DNA of 64,000 nt, taken from assembly GCA_964598225.1 (NCBI GenBank), contig CAZRBG010000021.1, positions 18,176 to 82,175 on the forward strand, in the 5' to 3' direction. Shown in pieces: positions 9,193 to 17,410 of this stretch. Numbering within the stretch: position 1 is the first letter of the stretch; each line of letters opens with the position of its first letter. Origin of the DNA: SG8-4 sp964598225. GTDB lineage: Bacteria; Planctomycetota; Phycisphaerae; Sedimentisphaerales; Anaerobacaceae. The position numbers were made by a program, and so were the translations under genes. Under the pieces are notes generated by a model that saw only the letters and a list, made by a program, of their open reading frames with translations, did no database searches and was not told the origin of the DNA.

Positions 9193-9942
9193 CTACGAGA
9201 TTTGAGCGATTGTTTCTTCGGGTATGTCGAAATTTGCGTAAGCGTTCTGGACGTCATCGTGGTCGTCGAACGCCTCCATCAAAGAGATAATTCTTCGTGC
9301 CGTTTGCGAGTCTTCGATGTCGATAGTGTTTTGCGGCACCATCGAAATTTCGGCTACTTCGGTGGGGATTTCTTTTTCCTCCAGCGTTTGCTTGAGCTTC
9401 TCGAATGCGCCGGGATCGCAGGTTATCTCGTAGACTTCGCCCGCCGCTTCCATATCATCGGCGCCGGCGTTGAGTGCGATTTCCATTAACTGATCTTCGT
9501 CCGTCGCTCCAATATCAACCGTGATAAGCCCCTTCTTGCTGAACATCCAGCTTACGCAGCCGCTGGTTCCCAGCGAGCCGCCGTGCTTCTCGAAAATTCG
9601 CTTGATTTCGGGGCCTGTGCGGTTTCGGTTGTCCGTCAGAGCTTCGACCATTATCGCAACGCCGCTCGGCCCGTAGCCTTCGTAGAGAGCTTCTTCATAG
9701 CTGACGCCCTCGATATCGCCCGTGCCCTTCTTGACGGCCTTTTCAATCGTCTCTTTTGGCATATTTGCCGCTTTGGCCTTGTCGATGGCGTAGCGCAGAC
9801 TCAAGTTCGTTGTCGGGTCCCCGCCGCCCTGCCTGGCCGCGACAATCAGCATTCGAGCTACCTTGCTCCATGCCTTGCCGCGCTTGGCATCGACAGCCGC
9901 TTTTTTATGTTTTATTCCAGCCCAGTGTGAATGACCTGCCAT
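9193..9942 (-). CDS. yebC: YebC/PmpR family regulatory protein
   Basis: The family opening MAGHSHWAGIKHKKAAVDAK marks the start at 9942; GGAGCAGA lies just upstream, whereas the longer frame to 9972 adds ten residues outside the family. The 249-residue product is full length. Other family segments are DKAKAANMPKETIEKAVKKG, YEGYGPSGVA and SLGTSGCVSWMF. Members act as DNA-binding regulators in some bacteria, and in others have been linked to translation of proline-rich stretches. The gene is convergent with the O-antigen ligase gene, 11 bases away. It is alone on this strand. Confidence 0.95.
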   Translation of the reverse strand: MAGHSHWAGIKHKKAAVDAKRGKAWSKVARMLIVAARQGGGDPTTNLSLRYAIDKAKAANMPKETIEKAVKKGTGDIEGVSYEEALYEGYGPSGVAIMVEALTDNRNRTGPEIKRIFEKHGGSLGTSGCVSWMFSKKGLITVDIGATDEDQLMEIALNAGADDMEAAGEVYEITCDPGAFEKLKQTLEEKEIPTEVAEISMVPQNTIDIEDSQTARRIISLMEAFDDHDDVQNAYANFDIPEETIAQIS

Positions 9943-10075
9943 TTCTGCTCCAATCTCATACCATAAAACCAAAAATCATAGACGGCAGATTATACCGCGC
10001 TTTGCCTTTCGAGTAAGCAATTTTTTCGTGGCGAGGGCGTCCCGCCCTTGTGTGTCGCGGGCATCTTGCCTGCGC

Positions 10076-10102
10076 GTGTCGAGGGCGAGACGCCTTCGAC
10101 AC
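10076..10102. repeat. hairpin with AGGGCGAGACGCC core (dispersed repeat)
   Basis: A 12-base stem (GTGTCGAGGGCG / CGCCTTCGACAC, one G-U pair) with loop AGA. The core AGGGCGAGACGCC recurs at 55051-55063 in an equivalent hairpin. A related G/C-rich segment (GCGAGGGCGTCCCGCCC) lies just upstream at 10031. It sits in the 180-base gap downstream of the small prepilin-like frame and may act as a terminator-like structure, but no T-run follows. Confidence 0.5.
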
Positions 10103-10151
10103 GAACGAGCATTTTCCGCTTATCTGCTGTCAGCTCTAAAGCGATAGATGT

Positions 10152-10358
10152 TCAGTAGTCCTTGAACACTTTCATCCAGAGTGGCCAGTCATCCGGCAGC
10201 ACCCCGCCCGCTTTAGTCCAGGGACCCTTTACGTCATAGTTCCGATGCCACTTCAACGCCCTTGTGCACAACGCGAGGAGTCCTACGAACACCACGATAC
10301 TCAGCGCCACCAGAAGCTCTAACCGCGTGAGTGCTTTTTGTTTGCCGATGGACGGAAT
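10152..10358 (-). CDS. small prepilin-like protein, start codon non-canonical or lost
   Basis: The minus-strand frame encodes a type IV pilin-like N-terminus, KQKALTRLELLVALSIVVF, followed by LLALCTRAL. It has the key Glu five residues after the apparent cleavage point (A before LTRLE) and a hydrophobic helix, then a short hydrophilic tail ending VFKDY. About 68 residues are readable. The only start near the leader is ATT at 10356-10358; an in-frame TGA stop lies further upstream and no ATG, GTG or TTG occurs between. So the gene either uses ATT, is joined by frameshift, or is a fossil. It lies 48 bases downstream of the Gfo/Idh/MocA gene on the same strand. Pseudopilins of this kind are common in Planctomycetes. 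Confidence 0.55.
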   Translation of the reverse strand: MPSIGKQKALTRLELLVALSIVVFVGLLALCTRALKWHRNYDVKGPWTKAGGVLPDDWPLWMKVFKDY

Positions 10359-10405
10359 CTTGCCTATATTTATACATCTGCGAATATGTACGGCACATCA
10401 GAGTC

Positions 10406-11644
10406 TTATTCCCCGCCAAGAATTTCTTTTCCTTTGCCCTGCTGGATCAGGGGGACGTAGGTTTCCAGTTCCTGCAGAACGGCCGGATCGGTCAGGTCTA
10501 TGGTCTTTTTCTTTTCGTGTGACATGTACGCCGCCACGATTAGCATTGTTACCAAGCGCCCGTACTCGAGATTCAACATTCCGTCTTCGCCCTTCTCGAA
10601 TGCCGCGAGAGCATCGCGCCATTCGGCCACGTACCCGTACAGGTCCGGCTCGTTGGGCTGGAGAACGAGTGCCCCGCGCGTCGCCTGGGACTTCTCGAGA
10701 GCAACTTCGCTGTCCGCTACAGCCGCGGCGGCCGAATCACTGATAAACATACCCGCAGGCGACTGCAAAGAATTGACCGTGTAAGAATAGCCGGGGCCGA
10801 ACACCTCCATCAGAAGTCTCAGGCCGGGAGCATCGTACATCCAGGAATTCGTCGCCTGGGCGATGCTGCGGGTCCCTGTCTCGGGATCTTTGAACTCCAG
10901 CGTGACGTTCGAGTAATCCTCAGCCGGGGCGCTCGTATAATCGACGCCCATTTCCTTCAGCTTGCTGCTCCAGGGTTCTTTGGACCATTTCAGCAGCGAC
11001 ATATTCGCCGTTACCGATACGGGCGTCAGATGATCGGGGGGCTTTCCGGCCGGGGTCAGTGTGTACATGCCGACCGCTATGCTATGGCAGCCCATATCGC
11101 AGCAGACGCCGCCGCCCTGCCGGACCGGATCCCAGAACCACGGCTCGTGCGGCCCGCCGTGTTCCTCGGCGCTGCGGGCAAGATGCGCCTGTCCCATGCT
11201 CTGCTCGACCGCCGCGAGCTGCCGGCGAGCCTCGACCACAGAGGGCATGTGAAGCTGGTTCTCGAAGTAGGCCGTAGGAACGTGGAGGGCCTTGGCCATG
11301 CGAGTCAGCACGTCCGCCTCCTCCAGGTTCCGGGCCAGAGGCTTTTCGCAGATTATGCCCTTGATATCCGCCCCGCCCTCGACTGCCTTGGCTATACTCC
11401 GCATGATGTCGATGCGAAAAGAATTCGGCGCAAAGATACAGACCACGTCCACCTCTTTACAGAGATCGGCAATGCTTTCGAACACTTTGGTATTGCCCAG
11501 CCCGTTCTGTTGGGCAAGTTTTGCCAGAGCTTCCGCACCTTGCGGCGCGTAGACTCCGGCAAATTCGCCGCCGCGAACCGAACGCAACGCTCTCTCGTGA
11601 AATCCGGCTACGAAACCAGCTCCTATCATACCTATTTTCAGCAT
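10406..11644 (-). CDS. Gfo/Idh/MocA family oxidoreductase
   Basis: The 412-residue NAD(P)-dependent dehydrogenase-like protein opens with the Rossmann motif KIGMIGAGFVAGFH. The family EKP motif follows (GIICEKPLARNLEEAD). The C-terminal half is the usual mixed alpha/beta substrate domain; the segment WDPVRQGGGVCCDMGCHSI holds the G-G-x-x-D-x-x-x-H helix common to active members. There is no signal peptide, so it acts in the cytoplasm. AAGGGG upstream of ATG 11644 supports the start. Substrates of such proteins are diverse sugars and inositols and cannot be read here. A small prepilin-like frame follows downstream. Confidence 0.88.
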   Translation of the reverse strand: MLKIGMIGAGFVAGFHERALRSVRGGEFAGVYAPQGAEALAKLAQQNGLGNTKVFESIADLCKEVDVVCIFAPNSFRIDIMRSIAKAVEGGADIKGIICEKPLARNLEEADVLTRMAKALHVPTAYFENQLHMPSVVEARRQLAAVEQSMGQAHLARSAEEHGGPHEPWFWDPVRQGGGVCCDMGCHSIAVGMYTLTPAGKPPDHLTPVSVTANMSLLKWSKEPWSSKLKEMGVDYTSAPAEDYSNVTLEFKDPETGTRSIAQATNSWMYDAPGLRLLMEVFGPGYSYTVNSLQSPAGMFISDSAAAAVADSEVALEKSQATRGALVLQPNEPDLYGYVAEWRDALAAFEKGEDGMLNLEYGRLVTMLIVAAYMSHEKKKTIDLTDPAVLQELETYVPLIQQGKGKEILGGE

Positions 11645-11777
11645 CGGTTAGCCCCTTTCTTCATAAAATATTGTTAGACTCAATCCGGACACAACAAAAC
11701 TTACCTGAGTTGCTCTATTATCTACTATAGTCCGGGCAAAAACACAAGAAACTAAGAACAAAACATCCGATAAGCAC

Positions 11778-11805
11778 TTGATAAGTAGTTACGATAAACT
11801 ACAAT
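11778..11805 (+). promoter_or_regulatory. sigma70-like promoter for SEC-C gene
   Basis: TTGATA (11778-11783), a 16-base spacer, then TACAAT (11800-11805), about 80 bases before the SEC-C gene start. Each hexamer has one mismatch to consensus. No experimental support; called from spacing and similarity only. Confidence 0.45.
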
Positions 11806-11887
11806 TGATCTATAGGCTTGCAAGTAAGCTTGGTCTCATAACAATTTGGATTTCGGGACGGCAGGAGCCGTTGAAAGGATGGAGATC

Positions 11888-13324
11888 ATGGAAAACAAAA
11901 AAGCACAACTGCCCTGGCAAGCTCTTCAACAGTCCGAAGGCGACATCCCCCGTGAGGCATTGTTTGAGTTCGCCGCGGCGTTGGTCGGAGACGATTCGCT
12001 GACGTACGATCTGATCGAATTGTACGAACAGGCGTATGAAATCGAGTTCGATCACCCTCATTACGAAGACTTATACGTACCGGCCATTTTCGCTATCGCG
12101 GCACCGCAGCTTGGCGATGACAGACGGCGACGGATCGGGACCATTCTAATCGAAAAACTCGTGGAAGCCGGATACGACGACGCGGAGATTTCATTGGAGG
12201 TCCTGTCAGCAGCCGGCGGCTCGATGGGGCCGGTGATTTTGCCTGACGTCCTGGAAGCGATAGAAAACGAACTTGACGAGAGAGGCGCCTGGTTTCACCT
12301 TTGGGGACTTACCGAACTGGCAGCCGACACCCAGGATCCAGAACTTCGCAAGCCGGTAATCAAAGCCTGTAAGGGTTTCCTTGAAAAAGCAGCTCGCAAT
12401 GAAATCGATCCTCTTGATGTTGCTAACGCCGCATGGACCCTGGCTGAAATGAAATGCACCGATTCCATTGATCTGATAGAGCAACTGAAAACTAACAGTG
12501 AAGGCTCTTTCGCTTACGGTGATTATGCGGACGCACTGGATTTGATGCACGATCGTCTGGATTACACTCCTCCGCCAGGAATGTGGCAAATTCCAGTCAT
12601 GGAATGGCTCGAGCCCCGCTGGAAGATGGTTAGGGATTGGTACACAAAAGACGCCAGAGAAAATGACGAGTACGATGAGCAGGCGGCTTACAGGCGTACC
12701 CAGGATTTAGTCGAACGTTTTCTCCAGTCTGCCGAGGCGGAGGAACTCGATGCTGAAGTTCCTGAAGACGCCGGCTTTATCGCAAATGCAGTCCTTACGT
12801 ATGCCTGGGACTATGTCGGCTGCCGCCCCGGGGAATTCGATGAGTCCGTACTCAGCGAAGTGCTGCTCGAATTACTTCCTCGCAAAGTCACAGCTGATCG
12901 AAAGTGCCTTGAGAAAGTAGCACCCGTCACCGCAGCACTTTTAAGGTGGCTGGAATCCGAAGGCATTCTGGCAAACACCGCGGAGTTGGCTGAGACCGTC
13001 CTCAATTGGTCTGATAAAATTGTCGATAACGGCATGAATCCGGCTTTTTGGGGAATGGCCAAGAGCTTCGTGATGCAGGCAGAAGCCGCTGGAGTGGATG
13101 TGACGGATGACAGGGCTATGCAGGCTTTTATTGACGACTACAATCGGCGGCTGCCTCACAAGAACCAGCCCTATGATAATACCGATATCGCCGATCTTAC
13201 GCCGACACTACCCATAGTAGAGCATTCACCAAAAATCGGACGCAATCAGCCGTGCCCCTGCGGCAGCGGAAAGAAGTACAAAAAGTGTTGCGGCGGCGTG
13301 AAAAACGCCAATGTGCACGACTGA
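11888..13324 (+). CDS. SEC-C motif protein with helical (HEAT-like) body
   Basis: The last 25 residues carry a SEC-C zinc motif, CPCGSGKKYKKCCGG, the same small zinc-binding module found at the end of SecA. The preceding 440 residues are acidic and helical, with segments such as EHLDERGAWFHLWGLTELA-like repeats that resemble HEAT/ARM units, without a recognised catalytic motif. I choose ATG 11888 because AAGGATGGAG lies just before it; ATG 11879 and TTG 11846 are in frame upstream. The length is 478 residues. Many SEC-C proteins of this layout are uncharacterised. A promoter-like sequence lies at 11778-11805. Confidence 0.7.
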   Translation: MENKKAQLPWQALQQSEGDIPREALFEFAAALVGDDSLTYDLIELYEQAYEIEFDHPHYEDLYVPAIFAIAAPQLGDDRRRRIGTILIEKLVEAGYDDAEISLEVLSAAGGSMGPVILPDVLEAIENELDERGAWFHLWGLTELAADTQDPELRKPVIKACKGFLEKAARNEIDPLDVANAAWTLAEMKCTDSIDLIEQLKTNSEGSFAYGDYADALDLMHDRLDYTPPPGMWQIPVMEWLEPRWKMVRDWYTKDARENDEYDEQAAYRRTQDLVERFLQSAEAEELDAEVPEDAGFIANAVLTYAWDYVGCRPGEFDESVLSEVLLELLPRKVTADRKCLEKVAPVTAALLRWLESEGILANTAELAETVLNWSDKIVDNGMNPAFWGMAKSFVMQAEAAGVDVTDDRAMQAFIDDYNRRLPHKNQPYDNTDIADLTPTLPIVEHSPKIGRNQPCPCGSGKKYKKCCGGVKNANVHD

Positions 13325-13357
13325 CGAAAGGCCTGGTCTTTGCCGGCCAAAATCCCC

Positions 13358-13391
13358 GAAAATCGCAAAAATTTCAAGAAAATCGCAAAAA
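13358..13391. repeat. 14-base direct repeat upstream of cold shock gene
   Basis: GAAAATCGCAAAAA occurs at 13358-13371 and again at 13378-13391, a 20-base period. It lies in the AT-rich 211-base gap between the SEC-C gene and the cold shock gene, which otherwise holds no gene. Confidence 0.5.
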
Positions 13392-13535
13392 ATTAGCACT
13401 TTTTGTTAGGTTTTCGGCCTAAATCATCGACAATAATAACAGTCAAGGTAAAGTATAGAGTATTGTTGGAAGTAAGGTCTGTCGGTTGACTCGATAAGAG
13501 GGAACCAGTTATTGCGGTTTTTGAAGGAGAATATT

Positions 13536-13742
13536 GTGGACACAGGCAAAGTAAAATGGTTTAATGAGAGGAAGGGTTTCGGCTTCATCGTACCGGACGC
13601 CGGCGGAGAGGATTTGTTCATCCATCATTCGAACATCGCGACCGACGGCTTCAGGACCCTGGATGACGGCCAGGCGGTGGAATTCGAGGTAGGGCAGGGC
13701 AGGAAAGGCCCGGAAGCAACAAACGTCCGTCCCTGCGCATAA
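13536..13742 (+). CDS. cold shock domain protein (CspA family)
   Basis: The 68-residue protein is a single OB-fold cold shock domain with both RNA-binding motifs: KGFGFI and DLFIHHSNI. It binds single-stranded RNA or DNA and is usually a transcription/translation chaperone. The start is GTG 13536, five bases after AAGGAGA; the in-frame TTG at 13512 would add eight residues outside the family. It is monocistronic, with a G/C hairpin right after the stop region. The 135-base AT-rich stretch upstream may include the long leader typical of cold shock mRNAs. Confidence 0.93.
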   Translation: MDTGKVKWFNERKGFGFIVPDAGGEDLFIHHSNIATDGFRTLDDGQAVEFEVGQGRKGPEATNVRPCA

Positions 13743-13767
13743 AGCATCTGCAAGATGACAACGGCAA

Positions 13768-13791
13768 GCCCCGCCGATAACGGGGCCCTTT
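13768..13791 (+). terminator. rho-independent terminator-like hairpin after csp gene
   Basis: A 6-base G/C stem, GCCCCG (13768-13773) and CGGGGC (13781-13786), with a 7-base loop, followed by CCTTT. The T-run is short, so it may be a weak terminator. It starts 26 bases after the cold shock gene. Confidence 0.5.
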
Positions 13792-13870
13792 CAAACAATT
13801 TCGCTCTCCGGACGGCGAAACAATCCCGTGCCGCCCCGGCTCAAGTGTCCCTTGAATTAAGGAGAATAAG

Positions 13871-14632
13871 ATGCGAGGCTTGAGATTACTGGATTTTGTT
13901 GTTATTTGGTGTTTGGTTGTCTGCGGCTGTGCAAAGGACGAACCCGGATCGGAAACCGCAGGAACGAACGGCGCCGAGCAAACGAGAAAGGAGTCTGAAA
14001 TGCGCATGACGCTGCAGTGGCTGGGGCACGCCGGCTTCAGGATAAGTCACGACGACACGGTTATCTATATCGACCCGTGGAAACTGGAAAACGAGCCTAA
14101 CGATGCTGCGTTCGTGCTGGTCAGTCACAGTCACTACGATCATTACTCGCCGGAGGATATCGACAAAGTCGGCGGGCCGGATACGAAGCTGATAGCCTCT
14201 GCCGATGTAATAGCTAAAGAAAAAGCAGGCGAAGCGATCATGCCGGGGCTGACGGTCGAATATGAGGGCGTCCGCATTCACGCCGTGCCGGCGTACAATC
14301 TCGAAAAGGATTTCCATCCGAAGAAAAACGACTGGGTGGGATTCGTGATCGAAATCGGCTCGAAGCGCATCTACTACGCCGGCGACACGGACATCACCGA
14401 AGAGATGAAGGCCCTGAAGAACATCGATGTAGCACTGTTGCCGGTCGGCGGCACCTATACCATGAATGCAGCCGAAGCGGCCGAGGCGGCCAACCATTTC
14501 AAGCCCAAAATGGCAATCCCTTATCACTGGGGCGACATCGTAGGCGGCCGGAGCGATGCTGAGCAGTTTGCAAAATCCGCCGAATGTGAAACAAAGATAC
14601 TCACCCCTGGGGAAAAGATCGGTTTAGAATAG
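13871..14632 (+). CDS. metallo-beta-lactamase-fold hydrolase lipoprotein (UlaG-like)
   Basis: The 253-residue protein has a lipoprotein signal (lipobox LVVCGC, acylated Cys near residue 20) and an MBL-fold domain of the UlaG/YtnP-like type: LQWLGHAGFRIS, then the metal motif HSHYDH, Asp in YYAGDTDIT, and final His in AIPYHWGD. It is therefore an envelope-anchored metallohydrolase; the substrate is not readable. AAGGAG eight bases before ATG supports the start. The region downstream to 14895 holds no gene I can support. Confidence 0.83.
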   Translation: MRGLRLLDFVVIWCLVVCGCAKDEPGSETAGTNGAEQTRKESEMRMTLQWLGHAGFRISHDDTVIYIDPWKLENEPNDAAFVLVSHSHYDHYSPEDIDKVGGPDTKLIASADVIAKEKAGEAIMPGLTVEYEGVRIHAVPAYNLEKDFHPKKNDWVGFVIEIGSKRIYYAGDTDITEEMKALKNIDVALLPVGGTYTMNAAEAAEAANHFKPKMAIPYHWGDIVGGRSDAEQFAKSAECETKILTPGEKIGLE

Positions 14633-14895
14633 CCTCAGACGGTCAATGCTTACAATTTCGCAATTCAATTGACACTTTGTAAACCTCGAACATCGGAGTC
14701 GGCTCGCTGGCTCGCGAGCTGGTCGTTTGAGCCTCGTTTATGGGAGCGGGGATTCCTTCACGCACCGGGGCATTTATATAGCCGGCTGGGCCAATGTCCC
14801 CGCGGCGGCATCAATTCTCATAGCTTGATAATCCAGGGTCAACTCCAATCAGCACTATGATATCTGGAATTACAAAAGGACAGTCACTTACTGGT

Positions 14896-15045
14896 TCAGC
14901 GTTCACGTTTGGTCGCCTTGTTCGCTGTTCTTGCTTTCTGCCGTTCTTTGTAGAAATCAATCAGCCGTTTAGGGTCGAAATCGACTTTCTTAGAAATTCG
15001 CCTTCTTGTTTGTCTGATCTTTGCGATGGTTTCATTGTCTTTCAT
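14896..15045 (-). CDS. small PIN-partner protein (antitoxin-like), 49 aa
   Basis: The 49-residue frame starts at ATG 15045, one base after the stop of the PIN remnant, with GGAG from the PIN end acting as its binding site. The protein is basic and helical, with KIRQTRRRISKKVDFDPKRL and IDFYKERQKA. This resembles, from memory, the short R-x-x-R-x-x-I ... D-x-x-x-L-x-x-Y proteins commonly found right next to PIN toxins. An antitoxin role is inferred from position and pattern. It stays intact although the toxin frame is truncated. Confidence 0.6.
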   Translation of the reverse strand: MKDNETIAKIRQTRRRISKKVDFDPKRLIDFYKERQKARTANKATKRER

Positions 15046-15046
15046 G

Positions 15047-15364
15047 TCAGAACTCCATCAATTCTAGTGGGGTGAGAATCTCCGGAGTATGGATCCTCAG
15101 CCTTTCGTTTATTCTGCGAATGTGTTTACGTTTATTGGCATTGGCAAGGTGATTACAGTTCCAGGTCAACAAATAATCCATCTTGTGAAAGGATGCCACC
15201 GCGAGATGCAAGGCATCGCCCAATTCGTCATTGGGCATTAAAGAATGGGAGATATAAACCTCCACAATTTCCTTGATATCATCAATAAAAACAACCGACA
15301 AAGAAGAGGATTGGCCAAACGCCACATAGAGATCAGATTCGACGGCTTTTTGGCGTGAAAGGAT
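15047..15364 (-). pseudogene. 5'-truncated PIN-domain toxin remnant
   Basis: The readable C-terminal part contains DELGDALHLAVASFHKMDYLL and WNCNHLAN; the G-D-A-L-H-x-A and L-x-[TS]-W-N signature belongs to PIN (VapC-like) ribonucleases. The N-terminal third, with the first catalytic Asp, is missing: the frame meets TAA at 15365-15367, just 13 bases from the M48 protease stop. GTG 15325 could start an unrelated short product but would lack the active site. It looks like a toxin gene whose front was lost by deletion, leaving the tail and a downstream partner gene. Confidence 0.6.
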
Positions 15365-15379
15365 TTAGTTTCGTGCCAT

Positions 15380-16618
15380 CTATTGGCTCTTATGGGGAAG
15401 ATTGTGCACTTTACTGCAACGCGGGCACTTGACCTTGTCACCTTTGAAGTTGGGCGGGACCTTGAGTTTCAGGCCGCAGGCGCAGGTTAAAAAGACAAAC
15501 TGATTGACTTTTCGCATAATGTCGCCGATCTGGTGCATTTGTTTTTCACGTTGTTCTTCTTTTGTAGCCTGCACGTCGGCCTGGCGCAACTCGACATCTT
15601 CTTTCAAGCCGACCGCCCCGGCCGGTACAACACTGGATTTGTGTGTCACTTCCGTATAGGCTTTTGAGTACTCCTTGAAAGAAGCGCCCTGAGACATGTT
15701 GCGCAGAACCTTGACTCTTTCCGAGATCGGCGGATGCGTGCTCGTCAGGTCTGAGAGCTTTCTTTGTCCTTTCTTCTTGAAAGGATTGGCGATATACATC
15801 GGCGCAGTCACCTTGTTGGCAGCGGACAATTGAGGCGAAGGGTCGCCGGCGATCTTCTCCAGGGCGCTGGCGAGGCCTTCCGGATAGCGGGTGAGCCTGG
15901 CGCCTCCGGCATCGGCGAGGTATTCACGCCGTCTCGAAAGGGCAAAATACAGGAGGTACGCCATTATCGGCGCCAGGATGGCAACAATTATTGCGATCAC
16001 CAGCATAACAATCTGCGCTCCGCCGCTGCCGCCGGAGCGGGAGGAATAGCGCCGCCGCGAGCCCATCATAGAACTGTAGAACATGCCTCGCAGGAAAACC
16101 TGCGAGAGCAGGACAATCGAACCGAGCATTATGCCGGCAAGCGTTACGAAAAGAATGTCGCGGTGGAGTATGTGGCTCATCTCGTGCGCTATAACGCCCT
16201 GCAGCTCATCGCGGTTGAGCCGGGCCAGCAGACCGGCGGTGACGGCTACCGAGGCGTTATTCGGATTCCGCCCCGTGGCAAATGCATTGGGGGCCGGGTC
16301 GTTGATGATGTAGATCTTGGGCATCTTGGGCAGGCCCGCGGCGATTTTCATCTCCTCGACGACGTTGAACAACTGAGGATGGACGTCGTGAGTGACGCGC
16401 TGGGCCTTACTGGCGGCAAGCAGAATCTGGTCGCCGGTCGAAAAGCTGATTAACGTCAACACCAGCCAGATCGCCGTGGCGATCATCAAGCCGAACAAGC
16501 CGCCGTCCGGCCCGAACATGACCAGGCCGATGACCAGCCCCAGCGCCAGCAGCACGACAGCCATAAGGACCATCAGGAAGATGGAGTTTCTCTTGTTGGC
16601 TCTAATCAGTTCCCACAT
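15380..16618 (-). CDS. M48 family metalloprotease (HtpX-like) with C-terminal zinc ribbon
   Basis: The 412-residue membrane protease has two N-terminal hydrophobic helices, the zinc motif HEMSH, further hydrophobic segments near residues 155-235 and the third-ligand segment RRREYLADAGGARLT. This is the HtpX layout, which degrades misfolded membrane proteins in other bacteria. The C-terminus adds a zinc ribbon, CACGLKLKVPPNFKGDKVKC plus PRC, beyond the usual HtpX length of about 290. It lies downstream of lemA on the same strand; LemA-M48 pairing is widespread. The gap to lemA is 56 bases. Confidence 0.9.
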   Translation of the reverse strand: MWELIRANKRNSIFLMVLMAVVLLALGLVIGLVMFGPDGGLFGLMIATAIWLVLTLISFSTGDQILLAASKAQRVTHDVHPQLFNVVEEMKIAAGLPKMPKIYIINDPAPNAFATGRNPNNASVAVTAGLLARLNRDELQGVIAHEMSHILHRDILFVTLAGIMLGSIVLLSQVFLRGMFYSSMMGSRRRYSSRSGGSGGAQIVMLVIAIIVAILAPIMAYLLYFALSRRREYLADAGGARLTRYPEGLASALEKIAGDPSPQLSAANKVTAPMYIANPFKKKGQRKLSDLTSTHPPISERVKVLRNMSQGASFKEYSKAYTEVTHKSSVVPAGAVGLKEDVELRQADVQATKEEQREKQMHQIGDIMRKVNQFVFLTCACGLKLKVPPNFKGDKVKCPRCSKVHNLPHKSQ

Positions 16619-16674
16619 TCAGATCACCGCCGCTACAGAGCAGCCCATGCGTTGTCCCGGTCGTCCGACCTACT

Positions 16675-17244
16675 TCAGCTAAAACTCACTTTCGGCACCT
16701 CGCGCTCGGCGGCGACTTCTATCTCGAAGAAGTCGCGCTTGGTAAATCCGAACATGCCCGCGATGATGTTCGACGGGAACATCTGGATCTTGTTGTTAAA
16801 GGACAAGACCTGATCGTTGAAACTCTGGCGGGCGAATGCGATTTTGTTCTCGGTGCTGGTCAGCTCTTCCTGAAGTGCGAGGAAGTTCTGATTGGCCTTC
16901 AGGTCCGGATAGTTCTCGACGACCAGCATGAACTTGCTGAGTGCTTCGCCCAGTTGGCCCTCGGCTTGAGAAGCTTCCGAGACATTCCCGGCTCCCATGG
17001 CCTTGCTCCGGGCCTCGGTGATCGCCTCGAAGGTCTCGCGCTCGTGCTTCATGTAGCCTTTGGCGGTTTCAATGAGGTTGGGAATCAAATCGTGCCGCCG
17101 CTTTAACTGTACGTCGATCTGCGACCAGGCGTTATCGACCTGATTGCGAAGCCGCACCAGAGAGTTGTAGATAGCTATCAACGTCAAAACAAATACAACG
17201 AGAATGACGGCGATAACAATGAGTGCTATCAGTGTTGGTGCCAT
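16675..17244 (-). CDS. lemA: LemA family protein
   Basis: The 189-residue protein has one N-terminal transmembrane helix and then the family's helical-bundle core: YNSLVRLRNQVDNAWSQIDV, KRRHDLIPNLIETAKGYMKH, ENYPDLKANQNFLALQEEL and a C-terminal FNNKIQMFPSNIIAGMFGF. The function of LemA is unsettled, but it is repeatedly linked to M48 proteases and membrane stress. Here it is flanked by a 38-residue membrane protein upstream and the M48 protease downstream, all on the minus strand. Confidence 0.95.
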   Translation of the reverse strand: MAPTLIALIVIAVILVVFVLTLIAIYNSLVRLRNQVDNAWSQIDVQLKRRHDLIPNLIETAKGYMKHERETFEAITEARSKAMGAGNVSEASQAEGQLGEALSKFMLVVENYPDLKANQNFLALQEELTSTENKIAFARQSFNDQVLSFNNKIQMFPSNIIAGMFGFTKRDFFEIEVAAEREVPKVSFS

Positions 17245-17277
17245 AGTCTTGCTCCTTTATCGAGAGATTGCCCGGCT

Positions 17278-17394
17278 TCAGCCCCTTTCTTTCAGTTTGA
17301 GGACGATTATCAAAACAACAACAATAGCCAGGACAACCAGTGATATCTTGGACAGCGTACTGAGGGCGAGGACGGGTGTTAGTGTGTCAAGCAT
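17278..17394 (-). CDS. 38-residue single-span membrane protein
   Basis: The short frame reads MLDTLTPVLALSTLSKI, then a strongly hydrophobic helix (LVVLAIVVVLIIVL) and a basic end KLKERG. AAAGGAG lies eight bases before ATG 17394 (an earlier ATG at 17400 is too close to the site). It sits between the zinc-ribbon gene and lemA with 16 and 33 base gaps, so it is probably translated as part of this operon. No family is recognised. It may be a small subunit or regulator of the LemA/M48 membrane system, which is inference. Confidence 0.6.
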   Translation of the reverse strand: MLDTLTPVLALSTLSKISLVVLAIVVVLIIVLKLKERG

Positions 17395-17410
17395 TGTCAT
17401 TCTCCTTTCA

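Noticed and set aside
11030..11677. 215-codon plus-strand frame opposite the Gfo/Idh/MocA gene
   Set aside because: The oxidoreductase motifs lie on the minus strand; no independent evidence for the other frame.
14857..15075. 72-codon plus-strand frame
   Set aside because: It lies opposite the coupled small partner gene on the minus strand, which has better start context.
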